Part shown: one piece after another, positions 51,680 to 62,924 of the stretch | Numbering within the stretch: the first letter of the stretch is position 1 | How the letters are laid out: every line of letters begins with the position of its first letter | DNA from: Metridium senile | Taxonomy: Eukaryota > Cnidaria > Anthozoa > Actiniaria > Metridiidae | NCBI GenBank assembly: GCA_949775045.1 | Contig: OX459095.1 | Coordinates: forward strand, 33,400,564 to 33,464,563 | Reading direction: 5' to 3' | Length of the DNA stretch: 64,000 nucleotides | Notes under the pieces: model-generated | The model's database searches: none | What the model saw: the letters and a program-made list of their open reading frames with translations, nothing else | Told to the model about the DNA's origin: nothing | Position numbers and translations under genes: made by a program

Positions 51680-54600
51680 TGTTATATATATATATATATA
51701 AATGTTTAGCTCATGGCTGTATTCACAGTCTTTGAGTGATCTCTTCAAGATCATATCTCATAACTTCCTCTCAAGAGCCCTTCTGTAGAAGCAATCTGCT
51801 GTTAGTCTCTGGGCAGCCAACACTCTCTGTTCCAATGTCTCTGTAGGCCGGCCCGTCTTTGTATGTTTGTTGCTGTTAAAAAGTAGTTGTTTAGCTGTAT
51901 TAAGGTTTGGTCTTCGAGCAACATGGGCAAGGTATCTTGCCTGTAATACAGCCGTGAAGTCAGTCACTGACGTCGTCCTGCATATGCGGAGAAGATCTGT
52001 GTTTGAATATCGATAACGAAAGTCAATGTCACCATCATCGTCCGCATTCTCGTTATTGGTTTCCCCTAGGTACTTTCCATCTTTCCTGATGTAGCCGTTC
52101 TTGATCATTGCACGTAGCATACCGTAATAGCAGCTGTTAGTTTTGTTTGTTTGGGTGGTAGTTAAGTTCCATGTTTGTGCCGAAAAAGTTAGGCGACTTC
52201 TGACGAAAGCATTTAAGAACAGCATTCGTATTGGTAGGCTGATGTTAAAATTCCGTAGTTTTGGCTTCAGTTCTTGAAATTTAGCTTTTGCCAGGTTGAT
52301 GCAGAGTGTTATTTCAGTATCGCCCGTGGATGGCTCATCGTATTTTATGTCGCTACCCAAGTATCTGAATATCATCTTATTTTCGATAGGTACTTCGTTT
52401 AGACAGACAATGGTGGTTGGGTATGGGTCTTCCTTGTTGAGATATTTATAATTAAATATCATGGTTTTGGTTTTGGTAGCATTGATCTTTAGATGGTAGC
52501 GTTGAAGCGTTATGTTGAGCATCACGAGAGCTTGTTGTAGAGTGTCCTTATTGAGAAAGAAAAGCTCCAGATCATCGGCATATCCCACCCAATCATTTGT
52601 GTTCACACCCGAGTATGTCTTTTGACCTCTTGCCTCCCTTACTGTAGCAGTTGATCTTACTCTGTATTTGTAGTCAACAAACCCCACATTCTCTTTCTTG
52701 CATTCTTGGATAAAGATTCTCATCACAAAGTCCATCATCAGGTTGAATAGAAGTGGGCTTTCTGGGCCTCCTTGTCTAACCCCAGAGCTAGTTGTAAACT
52801 TGTCATCGGGCATATCGCTCAGAGCTGTGGAAGTATTTTCATAAATCGATTCCAAGATCTTAATGCAGGTTGTATTTGCATTACTTGGAAAGCGGATGTA
52901 GATCGATTTGAATAGCCATTTTCTGATGATATGGTCGAATGCTGAGCTAAGGTCGATGAAGAGGACGAAGATCGGCAGCTGCATACGATCAGATATTTGT
53001 TGTACTCTCTTAGTGATATATATACCATCAGCAGTGCCGCGCCCCTCTCTAAAGCCTTGTTGTTGATCACTGATCTGAAGGTTATACCATTCTTTTAATC
53101 TGGCCAGAATTATCATTACAATAATTTTGCATAGGCTTGAGCCAACCTGCAGGCCTCTGTAGGAACTTGGTTCTTTGGCCGACCCTTTTGATGCTCCTTT
53201 CCAAATTGTTACCAGTCTACTATGGCTGAAACTATCAGGTAGTTTCTGTGTGTGCCAGATGTTGTCAGTTAGATTCTTGAGCATATGTAGTAGGTTTGGT
53301 GACTCGGCTGCATATTTCAATAGTTCAGGGTTGATATCATTTGCAGCTTTTTTATTCTTTAGGCGTTTTATGGTTTCTTTTATCTCAGATGTTGTTGGTG
53401 GCTTATTATCAATCTCGACTTGTGTCGTTATATTTTGAAGTTCAGCAGCAAAGTCTGGAAGTTGAGTTAGTTCCACTGGCTCCAAGTTTGGTGTCTCAGG
53501 GTTAAAGTGCTTCTGGAAGAAGGCTTTCAATCTGGCTGGTGGACATTTAATGGAGGTTTTTACTCTCTGGAAGTTAGAGTCATCCTTTGCTGCTTTGAAG
53601 AGGTCTTCAATTTCACGTTTTGCTGCGAATTGGTTGATGGATTCAGCTTCTTGTTTTACGCGTTCGTTTCTAAGATAGTTGATGCGCTTTTTTATAAGTT
53701 TAGACACTCTTCTATACTGGCTTGATTTCCTTGGCCAGTGAGATTGGGCTCTTTCGTCCAGACGTGCATTTAATTCAGTATCATTTTTGAAAATTGCATC
53801 ATGTCTTGAGTTCTTTTTATTTTTCTGAGGCAATATTTCTGTGGCTACTTCATCAAGCACTTTAACTAGTCTATCTGATATGTCTACTGCGGTGGTGGGA
53901 GTTTTGGTTTGTTGTAGTTTGGTATTAACCTGGTTTGTATAGGCATCTTGGATTTCTGGGATTAGTAGGGCTGCGAGGTCAATTTTTCTTTTTCTTTGAG
54001 GTGGGGTTTTTCGATATTTGTATCGCGCGGCTCTGGTACATGGTGTTTTTAGGGTTGCGACTAAGAGCTTGTGGTCTGTAGAGAAATCATACCCGCGTCT
54101 GATTCTGCAGTCTAGTATACAATTTTGAAGATGTTTGTCAGCCAGGATGTAGTCAAGGACTTTCCGTAGGCCAGTACCTGAATACCAGCTATAGCGATGG
54201 ATGGCTCGATGTTTGAAGAATGTGTTACTGATGCATAGCTTGTGGGATCTGCAGTAATTGATGAGTCTCTCTCCGTTATCGTTGCTGATATGATTGACGT
54301 TGTTACTAGTATCATTTCCATCAAATTTCGATAACTTTTGGGTTAAGTCAGTTGTGGCGTTCATATCTGCTAGGATTACCAGCTTCTGATGTTTGGTATC
54401 TCGAACAGTAATTTTTTGAAGATTATTATAGAAAGCGTTCTTTTGTTGTTCTCTTGTCATAGTGTCGTTTTCGCTGTTAGGAGGAGCGTATGCAACAATT
54501 ATCTTTAGTTGGTAGCCGTGGTAAACCACTGCAGCAGTCAAAAGTCTAGCGTTTATATAGTTGACTTCTTCGATCACTATTTCCGGACACACTCTTATGA

Positions 54601-55085
54601 GTAGACCTACTCCTGCTTCGCGTTTTCTTGCATATCCTGACCAGTGGAATTCATATTTGTTGATCCCATTAATATCGATGATTTCTGCTCCGGATTTAAG
54701 TTGTCTAACTTCTTGTAGTCCGCAGATGTCAATTCCTGCTCTTAAAACCTCCTTTGCTACAGAGAAGAGTTTTCCTGCTTCCTTGCCAGTGCGAATGTTG
54801 ATGGTGCCTAATTTCCAGGTTTTGAAGCTTGGTGGGCTGTCCTTTTTGTGTTTGTGTTTAGTCATGATTATACAATCTAGTAGAAGATTCTGGTAGAGGA
54901 TTCTCGTAGGAAGTTACAAGATTTATTAATACTAAGTACTCGTTCTCATTGTTGCTGTATTACTGCCAACATAAAGAGTACTAGCCAGAGCCCTATTAGC
55001 CAGAGTGCACTAGATATATGTATACTATATATATTGAATATACTCTGTTGTCCGTCTCCCACGGCGAGGACGTTAGGGTTGGATA
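51680..55085 (-). mobile_element. Full-length or nearly full-length LINE with intact ORF
   Basis: Contains the 1035-residue endonuclease-RT ORF (51758-54865). The 3' side is short, about 75 bp from the stop to a (TA)n tract at 51680-51700, which serves as the tail. The 5' side may extend a couple of hundred bases above the ATG (to about 55080), where the zinc-finger gene's 3' end begins. No clear target duplication found by eye. Confidence 0.7.
51758..54865 (-). CDS. LINE endonuclease/reverse transcriptase polyprotein, intact 1035 aa
   Basis: N-terminal APE-type endonuclease (residues about 15-270): FKTWKLGTINIRTGKEAGKL, DICGLQEVRQL (catalytic Glu), KIIVAYAPPN, VILADMNATTD, SWYSGTGLRKVLDYILAD and STDHKLLVATL (His). 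A helical linker with basic stretches follows. The RT domain (about 480-800) has NPELLKYAAESPN, SSYRGLQVGSSLCKIIVMII, ISDQQQGFREGRGTADGIYI, LFIDLSSAFDHI (first Asp), SSGVRQGGPESPLLFNLMMD and WVGYADDLELFF (YADD). A C-terminal domain with YLGSDIKYDEPSTGD and ARYLAHVARRPNLNTAKQLL completes it. It nicks target DNA and primes cDNA synthesis from the nick. No stops or shifts across 3.1 kb suggests recent activity. The fragment at 9616-10427 is a diverged relative. Confidence 0.9.
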   Translation of the reverse strand: MTKHKHKKDSPPSFKTWKLGTINIRTGKEAGKLFSVAKEVLRAGIDICGLQEVRQLKSGAEIIDINGINKYEFHWSGYARKREAGVGLLIRVCPEIVIEEVNYINARLLTAAVVYHGYQLKIIVAYAPPNSENDTMTREQQKNAFYNNLQKITVRDTKHQKLVILADMNATTDLTQKLSKFDGNDTSNNVNHISNDNGERLINYCRSHKLCISNTFFKHRAIHRYSWYSGTGLRKVLDYILADKHLQNCILDCRIRRGYDFSTDHKLLVATLKTPCTRAARYKYRKTPPQRKRKIDLAALLIPEIQDAYTNQVNTKLQQTKTPTTAVDISDRLVKVLDEVATEILPQKNKKNSRHDAIFKNDTELNARLDERAQSHWPRKSSQYRRVSKLIKKRINYLRNERVKQEAESINQFAAKREIEDLFKAAKDDSNFQRVKTSIKCPPARLKAFFQKHFNPETPNLEPVELTQLPDFAAELQNITTQVEIDNKPPTTSEIKETIKRLKNKKAANDINPELLKYAAESPNLLHMLKNLTDNIWHTQKLPDSFSHSRLVTIWKGASKGSAKEPSSYRGLQVGSSLCKIIVMIILARLKEWYNLQISDQQQGFREGRGTADGIYITKRVQQISDRMQLPIFVLFIDLSSAFDHIIRKWLFKSIYIRFPSNANTTCIKILESIYENTSTALSDMPDDKFTTSSGVRQGGPESPLLFNLMMDFVMRIFIQECKKENVGFVDYKYRVRSTATVREARGQKTYSGVNTNDWVGYADDLELFFLNKDTLQQALVMLNITLQRYHLKINATKTKTMIFNYKYLNKEDPYPTTIVCLNEVPIENKMIFRYLGSDIKYDEPSTGDTEITLCINLAKAKFQELKPKLRNFNISLPIRMLFLNAFVRSRLTFSAQTWNLTTTQTNKTNSCYYGMLRAMIKNGYIRKDGKYLGETNNENADDDGDIDFRYRYSNTDLLRICRTTSVTDFTAVLQARYLAHVARRPNLNTAKQLLFNSNKHTKTGRPTETLEQRVLAAQRLTADCFYRRALERKL

Positions 55086-55098
55086 TTTTGGGAGATAT

Positions 55099-57113
55099 TT
55101 ATGTAGTGGTCGTAAACAATGGGTGTTCATTTTGAAAATGGGCCAAAATCTCCAGTTGAGCATGTGTGAAATTACTTTCTTCTAGTTGTGCGATGATGTC
55201 AGCTTCTGTTTGAGGTGTAGTGTGTTTGAAAGCTTGTCTTGAAAAAAAGGACTTCATCTGTTGTGCTGTCAAAAACTCAGACACTTTAAATAGCCTTGTT
55301 CCATCTGCGCCAACAGACCGCCTCATCTCCTTTGCCACCACCTCCGGGGTTACTTTTCTTCCTAACGTCAAACCGATGTTGAACTTGGCCAGAAGATAAG
55401 ATTTTTGATTTTCGTTAAACCGGTAGGACTTGGTAGTTTTTTTTTCAAAGACCATCCTTCATCGAGAACTTTGGTGGTACTGGTTGTTGTTGTGTCTTTG
55501 TTGTCGGTTAATGTCGAAATTACGCCAACACCTTCTTCCAAGAGTGACGCATATTTTAACTTTGCATGGTCTAACAAAGATCGTCTTTCCTCGATTTTCT
55601 CACATTTCTCAAGCGAAAGATGACGCTCGAGATTAGACGACCTTTGAAAGACCTTAATGCATCCATCCTGAGGACATGAGTACAGACCAGGCCTTTGCAC
55701 TTGTGCCTCTGTTTGATGGGTGTGGCTCTCAACTACTGTGGACTCTTTAGCAGTTTTCCCAGCCATAGACCTGAAATTACCTGGGGAAAATTGAGCTTCA
55801 AGCCACTGATAGTTGTAATCTGTTAAACGACAACATACAAGAAAATATCAGAACAAGTGTATATGCATATAAGCTTTGAAAACATATTAATAGCAATGAA
55901 TGAGTTATTGGTTCAGTACTTTTAAAAGGACAAATATCTATCCCTCAGCTTCATAGTGCCAACGTTTTCATCTGGGTATTTTAAATAAGCGCGCAGTTTT
56001 CTGATGCTTACGTTTATTATGCGAATGTGAATTACTGTATTACCTGTTCTGATATTCTCCTTCACCTTCTTGCCATCACCAATTTTATATGCTTTCCATG
56101 CAGTGAGGTCTTCATTGTTGAACCTAGAGTGCAATATATACAATACCATAAATACAATATAATATACAATATAAGTCGATAATATGTAAAAAGTCACCTA
56201 TAGTTGTGCAGGGTACTTATCCCTTGTATCTTGTCGTCCACTATGTTGGCATCGTTAATACTGTCTAGTGCTACAACTCTCACACCGCTAATGCCACCAT
56301 GAGACATTAATGCACTCTTCATTTCCTGTGCCGTTGTAACGTCGTGTCCTTCGTCAATGTATAGTCGGATGTGGGATTTGGCAGTAGCCGCCAACCTGTC
56401 TGCAGCGCCTTTTCCACCTTGTGGGTCGCTGAGGTCAATTCCTTTGATCTTGATACCGGTTGAATTTTCAATGGTTGGACAGGAGAGAGTTGTCGTAGCA
56501 GAGTGGTAACATCCAGCGTTGTCTTGTCGGAAGTAAGATGACGTAATTTCTGGATGTTCTATCTTCAGGGTGTGTAGTGTGTGCTGCATGAGTGTTACCA
56601 CGGCAGGGCTGTCTTGACTGCATGACTGGATGATGTGGATGAATGCTTGCCATTTCAATTCACCAGCATCGTCATGGCGATAAACCACTGAGATGAGCCA
56701 CGAAATACCTCGTTTACCGAACCAGTCGCTTTGTGATTCTCGGTAAAAAAAGAGGTATTAGTTTCATGGCCCAGTCATTGATTATGAGTACGGTGCTGTT
56801 GTCGATGGTATCAAGGATATCATGTCGAGCCTGATCTTGACGAACAGTTCTCAACTGATGGCACTTCCATGATTGTATGGCACGTTGAGCTGTGGTGTTT
56901 ATGTAAAGCGCTTCATCAAGGTCGTTCTGATTATGGAAAACTGCTTCCACCACAACGCTTTCGACTTCTTTAAGGGCATTACTAAGTGCTTCACACTGCT
57001 TGCAGCTTTTCTCGTGCTTGTGCGTGCAGCCTTTCTTGAGTTTTTTTTCTGTAGGATCACTCGTCGCATAAATGCTACAGTGGTCTGCAACCTCAGATTC
57101 CTCACTAACGTGT
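55099..57113 (-). CDS. Uncharacterised multicopy-family gene, three visible exons, C2H2 finger and candidate RNase H-like triad
   Basis: Exon 1 (57113 to 56197) starts after TTTTTAG and encodes HCSIYATSDPTEKKLKKG, KKGCTHKHEKSCKQCEAL and LIINDWAMKLIPLF. After a shift in a 7-T run (about 56745-56751) it has YRESQSDWFGKRGISWLISV, WQAFIHIIQSCSQDS, SYFRQDNAGCYHSATTTLSC, IDLSDPQGGKGAADRLAATA and KSHIRLYIDEGHDVTT. Exon 2 (56126-56043) has NNEDLTAWKAYKIGDGKKVK. Exon 3 (55820-55099) carries a C2H2 finger (YSCPQDGCIKVFQRSSNLER, H-x4-C) and, past a shift in a 9-A run, NENQKSYLLAKFNIG and EVVAKEMRRSV. GT-AG borders fit. Asp residues in NDWAMK, RQDNAG and GGKGAADR could form an acidic triad. 5' exons lie outside or are missing. 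Probably element-borne. Confidence 0.6.
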
Positions 57114-57383
57114 ACCTAAAAAGAGAAGTTAATTAATTTTGTTCTCCTAGTCTTAGCTGTAACAGTTGGAATATAGGTGTGATATAAAATAACGTACTAA
57201 GTACTAAGTGTTTCTGTAAGTTTACCTAATGAAGGATATCATTATGATTTTCATCATCATTATCATTTTTTGAGGCGTGATGAAGGCGTGATGGACAGTG
57301 GATCGGAAAACGGGCATAATTTGGGGCATAATGGTTTGGGTTCGACCACCTGTCCGGGTGATTCCTACGTTGTGTTCATGGGC

Positions 57384-57487
57384 GAATGAATGAATGAATG
57401 AATGAATGAATGAATGAATGAATGAATGAATGAATGAATGAATGGATGAATGAATGGATGAATGAATGAATGGATGAATGAATGAAT
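57384..57487. repeat. (GAAT)n microsatellite
   Basis: About 26 tetranucleotide units GAAT, with interspersed GGAT variants toward the 3' end. The long minus-strand His/Ser/Phe/Ile repeat frame is only its translation. Confidence 0.95.
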
Positions 57488-57875
57488 TGACCAACCCTGC
57501 AATGTGGGGACCTCCATACCTCTTTTCACCTACAATGTGGGGACCAGTGACAAAGTGGGGACCCCAACCTGGTCCCCACTTTGCAAAATCTCAGAAACGT
57601 ATTAAAATGTGATGAAAATGAGTTTTTGACCGAAAAAAAAATTTCCAAAATTTCCATTTTTGGAGTGAAATTTTTAAGTCCCCACTTTGCAAAGTGAATA
57701 GCATAAAAAAAATTTTCTGTGATTTATGATATATTTTTACATAAATAAGAAAATATATCAATCATTTAGCTGAATTTGAGGTGTTTTTTATCTAGATTCT
57801 GGTTTTAAGATACAATGCACTCCATACATAAAGTCAAGTCCCCACATTGCTAATTTTCAAAGAGTGATATTCACT
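57488..57875. repeat. Dispersed GTCCCCAC(T/A)TTG motifs
   Basis: At least six copies of a GTGGGGAC or GTCCCCAC core followed or preceded by (A/T)TTGC occur (57504, 57537, 57556, 57571, 57682, 57840) in both orientations. The related GTCCCCAGATTGTAGGG occurs in each unit of the tandem array at 58449-59700, so both may belong to one larger element. Confidence 0.55.
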
Positions 57876-57879
57876 CATT

Positions 57880-58448
57880 TCGGTGATTGCCCATCATCTA
57901 TCCAAAAATAAAAGAAATGATGCAAATTATTTTCTTGTGATTCACAGTGGGAAAAGTTGACTATTAATCTATAAGAGTTGATTGAAAAGATGTAGAGAAA
58001 ATATGAATAAATTATTGCCGTTCATACTTTTGGGCTTTACGCTGTAACAGAGATAAATAAAATGAAATATAGATATATATTGCTTTAAAAAAAAAAAAAA
58101 ATGAGGCCTAAAGACCTTTAATATAAAGTTTATTTTCATTGCTTTTAAGAAATTCACAAGGTATTAAAATAATTGCAGTTGGTTCTTTCACATTACATTA
58201 AAAGCATTAATTATAAAGAGACATAACCACTGGTTATTTGAGGCAACAAATTTTTACAAATTATGAATTTTGAAAGAAAAGTGGTAGACAATCAGAGTCA
58301 CTCAGTGATTTGTAGATATCATTCAGGAACTCTGCAAAATAATTGAAAAACTCATTAATAATAGAGTTTGTATAATTATATTGTTTGAGAGTAATTACCA
58401 AAAATAATTTTGTCTCTGAATAGTTAATTTGTAGTGTTTATTAACAAC
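57880..58448. other. No gene seen
   Basis: AT-rich spacer between the CCCCAC motifs and the tandem array. A 14-A run is at 58087. No coding support. Confidence 0.4.
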
Positions 58449-59700
58449 CAGTCAATTTGGCATAATAACACTCTCTAGTCCCCAGATTGTAGGGTGAATG
58501 CATATCACAATACATGACCAAAATATCTTAACATACCCTACAACTGAGATCTGATATCTGGACCAAAAACAGTCAATTTGGCATAATAATACTCTCTAGT
58601 CCCCAGATTGTAGGGTGAATGCATTCGACAATAGAAGACCAAAATATCTTAACATACCCTACAACTGAGATCTGATATCTGGACCAAAAACAGTCAATTT
58701 GGCATAATAATACTCTCTAGTCCCCAGATTGTAGGGTGAATGCATTCAACAATAGAAGACCAAAATATCTTAACATAGCCTACAACTGAGATCTGATATC
58801 TGGACCAAAAACAGTCAATTTGGCATAATAATACTCTCTAGTCCCCAGATTGTAGGGTGAATGCATTCAACAATAGAAGACCAAAATATCTTAACATAGC
58901 CTACAACTGAGATCTGATAGCTGGACCAAAAACAGTCAATTTGGCATAATAACACTCTCTAGTCCCCAGATTGTAGGGTGAATGCATTCGACAATAGAAG
59001 ACCAAAATATCTTAACATACCCTACAACTGAGATCTGATATCTGGACCAAAAACAGTCAATTTGGCATAATAATACTCTCTAGTCCCCAGATTGTAGGGT
59101 GAATGCATTCAACAATAGAAGACCAAAATATCTTAACATAGCCTACAACTGAGATCTGATATCTGGACCAAAAACAGTCAATTTGGCATAATAATACTCT
59201 CTAGTCCCCAGATTGTAGGGTGAATGCATTCAACAATAGAAGACCAAAATATCTTAACATACCCTACAACTGAGATCTGATATCTGGACCAAAAACAGTC
59301 AATTTGGCATAATAATACTCTCTAGTCCCCAGATTGTAGGGTGAATGCATACAACAATAGAAGACCAAAATATCTTAACATACCCTACAACTGAGATCTG
59401 ATATCTGGACCAAAAACAGTCAATTTGGCATAATAATACTCTCTAGTCCCCAGATTGTAGGGTGAATGCATACAACAATAGAAGACCAAAATATCTTAAC
59501 ATACCCTACAACTGAGATCTGATATCTGGACCAAAAGCAGTCAATTTGGCATAATAATACTCTCTAGTCCCCAGATTGTAGGGTGAATGCATACAACAAT
59601 AGAAGACCAAAATATCTTAACATACCCTACAACTGAGATCTGATATCTGGACCAAAAACAGTCAATTTGGCATAATAACACTCTCTAGTCCCCAGATTGT
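58449..59700. repeat. 121-bp tandem array, about 10.3 units
   Basis: Unit starts at 58449, 58570, 58691, 58812, 58933, 59054, 59175, 59296, 59417, 59538 and 59659 are spaced exactly 121 bp, with substitutions but no indels. Each unit begins CAGTCAATTTGGCATAATA and contains TCTAGTCCCCAGATTGTAGG and CTGAGATCTGATATCTGG. A 9-bp inverted pair TTGTAGGGT/ACCCTACAA lies within each unit. Three units have a substitution (TAGCCTACAA) that breaks the pair. 121 is not a multiple of three, so the array is not coding. It stops inside a unit at 59700, at a (CTAT)n tract. Confidence 0.95.
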
Positions 59701-59714
59701 CTATCTATCTATCT
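59700..59714. repeat. (CTAT)n tract at array end
   Basis: Three to four CTAT units directly follow the truncated last array unit. Confidence 0.8.
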
Positions 59715-59839
59715 GTAGGTTGTTTTGATCTTATTGTACATGCTTTCCGAAAACTATGTGGTTTTTAACCAAGATGAGGCAGATGGTGACACAAAGGCAG
59801 AAAGACCATCTCTTGGCCTACGACTTGGGCATAGCTTAA

Positions 59840-61867
59840 AGTGCAAGTATCACCAAAAATAAGTGGTTTGATTTTATCATCATTAGATCGAAAAGTGGTT
59901 GCTTTGTACCTAATATCATTTTAAAAATATTAAAAACATCGAAATCCATGTTATTTTGCGCAAAAAAGCGAGCGTTTTTGCCAAGGTCAATTTCAAGGTC
60001 ATATGACAATCCGTATCTGTGACGTATGAGGAGGAACGATTGTCACACAACACTCGTGCGGATTTGAGGGAAAGTTTGTCATCGACACAGTTTTTTCAAC
60101 AAAAAAGGATTTTAAAAACAATTTTATGGATAAACTATCAATGGATATTACTTTTCTGTAAGTAGAAAATTGTAATAAATGTAACTATGCTGTCATGGAG
60201 TTGTTATCGTTTTAATTTTATGCGTTTTTCAGTCTTTTCGACAAATCTTCACTTACAATCAATTCGGTAGTCTTTTCAACCAAAACGTGCTCAAAATTAC
60301 ATTTTAGACAAACAATACCATTCGTTCAGAACTGTTTTGAAAAGCTTAAAATGTTGTACAAAGGTTAGACCTATCTGGTATTGTGTATATTCTATAAAAT
60401 GCAATTGTTTTGAAACGGGTGAAACCTGAACCCAGCTGCTTATCGGCCGTGTTTGACGTTCTTGTACTTTTACTTTTCTAACTTCACTTGGAAGTCCACA
60501 AGACAAACAGTGCACTGTATTTCTGTATGAAAATAACCTAATTTTTTGTTGTTGTTGTTTTCTTTTCATGCTGAAAAGAGATCATTTTCATAAACTGTGT
60601 GATTTTCCGTATCTTGAAGAGAAACCACTGAGTTCGATGCTTGACAAATTCATAACTTTTCGTCCGATAACTGACATTTTATGTTTTGTACATTTATTTT
60701 GGTAAAATTGTGTTGTAAAAAACAAATCGATAAAATAATTCCTAAAACAAAAAGGATTAAATTTGGCTAACCCTAGGCCTGTGGCGTCCTCGTTTGCTAT
60801 CAGGTCTTTTCGCTTCTAAAATTTTTCGCTTCTGCCCCCTAAGGTCCGTTCGCTTCTAACAACAGGTCCGTTCGCTTCTATGTTACTATTATAATAGAAT
60901 ATGTTATATAACTAGGAGTAAACTGTTTTTTTAATTTTATAGAGATACTATTTAATAATATATAAACAGACAAAGTCTGAAGTAATATTACTTTAGATAT
61001 TAAAAAAAGGTTGATAATTCAAAACGATTTGATCTGATCTTCATTCAGTCTCCCCGGCAGCCGTTTTTAGTATCGTCTTCAAATTTTAATTCCAACAGAA
61101 TCAATTGCTAGAATAACTAATAAGTGCTAAACTGTTTAAATATTTTTAGTTGGTAGTTTTTGATTAAAATCACTAGTTGTCGATACAAAAACTACTCATC
61201 GAAGCCGGGCCACGATCACAATCAGCTAAATCTGCGTGCTTGGCATACACTAATGAAAACTGCTATACACTAGTACTGCTCTTTTAGATTTTGTTTTTAG
61301 TTCACATCGGCTTGTGCGTTGATAGTAAAGATAATAACCAAATTAATAAAGAATTAGCTATTAGAATAAAGAATTCTAAAAACCAGTGCACTTTCTTTGG
61401 ACTGAATCCCAATGATGTTTTGATATAATTGTCAACAAAGTCCGATGAAGTGAAGTCTTCTTGAACATCAGTATACAACTATTTCAGACAAATTAATTTT
61501 ATCCGTAACTGCGTGAAAGAACTGTGTTTTTCGGTAATTTATACAAAGAAACACCATCTGCTCTTGTGCAGCTACAGTTTTGGACAACACATCGCATAGG
61601 CATTGAGCAAGTTTTCGTGATTTTATTAAAACTACAATGTACAACGAGCAGACAACAAACGATTCCACTCCCGGCCGTGCGAAAGCGTTCCTCTTGCTAC
61701 GTCACAGCTAATTTGCATAATTTCTTGACTTGCGGCTTCAACGATGTATATTTTTCGATTTTTTCCGCACTTCGAAATAAATTTTGGTTATAAGATATTT
61801 GGATTCGAAAATAAATCATTGAGAGCAATCATTTCAAGCAAAGTTTATTTTTGGTGATACTTGCACT
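59840..61867. mobile_element. 2.0-kb non-autonomous TTAA element
   Basis: A 23-bp perfect terminal inverted repeat starting AGTGCAAGTATCACCAAAAA is at 59840-59862 and 61845-61867, flanked by TTAA at 59836-59839 and 61868-61871. The insertion lies in a codon-level match (AGC TTA AAC) of a host-family exon. No transposase is seen: the interior has only short frames and a patch of four GGTC(C/T)(G/T)TTCGCTTCTA-like motifs near 60800-60880. Superfamily piggyBac or Kolobok by target, not decided. Its ends differ from the larger TTAA element at 11464. Confidence 0.8.
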
Positions 61868-62269
61868 TTAAACAAGTGTGCTCAAATTCTAAAGGGAATG
61901 GCAATAAGAGCAAAAGATGACGCAAAAACAAAGTACTGCACAAACTTTTTAGACCTCATGGAACAAGAATGGAAAGATAAGGTTTGTCAAAATTGCTACT
62001 TATCACAAATAGATATGTGTATTAGATATAAATGAATTCATTTCATAGATACTGAGATTTAATATACACAATTTTAGTAAATAATTATTGACTCAGCAAA
62101 TCAGACATGAACAAATTTTGTGAGATGAACAATTTTTTTCTAGAATTCAGGGAAACTTATATGGGGATACCACTTGTAGATCTACAATGTGAATAAGAGT
62201 GGAAAATATAGACTACAAATGGGAAGCTCCTTTACTATTTTATACGTAAATGGAAACTAGCGAGTAAAC

Positions 62270-62290
62270 TACTATACTATACTATACTAA
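62270..62290. repeat. (ACTAT)n short tandem repeat
   Basis: About four ACTAT units in the intron of the split gene. Confidence 0.8.
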
Positions 62291-62604
62291 TTCATATGTA
62301 ATACATGTTATTTATCAGCAGTGGGGTCTATATAGGGAAAACACTTTCCAAGGTCTTGGACTGAGGCTGCCAAGGCAGATCACAGCTAGCCATTCATAGT
62401 GCACGATTACTAGGATACCAGACTGAAAAATATATAATTTTTGTATTTTTATCCATTAAGGTGTCATCATTTTCCCTTAGTACTCTTAAGAGTGCAAAGC
62501 CGATGGAGGATCTAATTCCCCTCACAACTGATCTGAAGATCCTCAAAGATCATATGGAGGATAAGATAAATAAATTGAAAAATACATTGAAAATATTCAA
62601 AACA

Positions 62605-62922
62605 AGGTTATGGCTGGGCTGATAAATTACCCTGAGTATCAGGCCCTCTGCAAAGTGGGTGGGGGTTTGGCAGGGTTTAGTGGAGAAAAAAGAGATATAA
62701 GGTAGGCCATTTAGTTCCTTTGATGCATTCAGACCATAAATATTAAAACTTTTTATCATATGACCAGTATTTGGCCCGGCATGTGCTCACATGCATAATG
62801 GGAACGTTTACTCGAGAGCTTAGGCGTGAAGTTAAAAATAAATACTGTATATAACAGTTTTCATGAAAGGATAATACAAACGAGTTAACGACTTTAGAAA
62901 GATTTAGCTTTGATAAAAATGC
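62605..62922. other. No gene seen
   Basis: GGGTGGGGGTTTGG patch near 62660, otherwise AT-rich. No supported exon. Confidence 0.35.
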
Positions 62923-62924
62923 TA

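Larger units (their letters stand above)
59745..62600 (+). pseudogene. Multicopy-family gene (GHSL..C / LIPLT type) split by a TTAA element
   Basis: Exon part 1 (about 59765-59839) reads EADGDTKAERPSLGLRLGHS. Across the TTAA insertion (59840-61867) it continues NKCAQILKGMAIRAKDDAKT, then KYCTNFLDLMEQEWKDK to a GTTTGT donor (61982). Exon 2 starts after ATTAAG at 62461 with VSSFSLSTLKSAKPMEDLIP and LTTDLKILKDHMEDKINKL. The LIPLT block matches the fragments at 19079-19283 and 24263-24490. I recall this as an uncharacterised, high-copy basal-metazoan family. After KIFKT the frame decays or splices. With the element present the gene cannot be expressed intact. Confidence 0.6.

Noticed and set aside
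57222..57494. Minus-strand His/Ser/Ile/Phe repeat protein
   Set aside because: It is only the translation of the (GAAT)n microsatellite.
58449..59700. CRISPR-like array
   Set aside because: Units are contiguous 121-bp tandem copies with no unique spacers, in a eukaryotic context.
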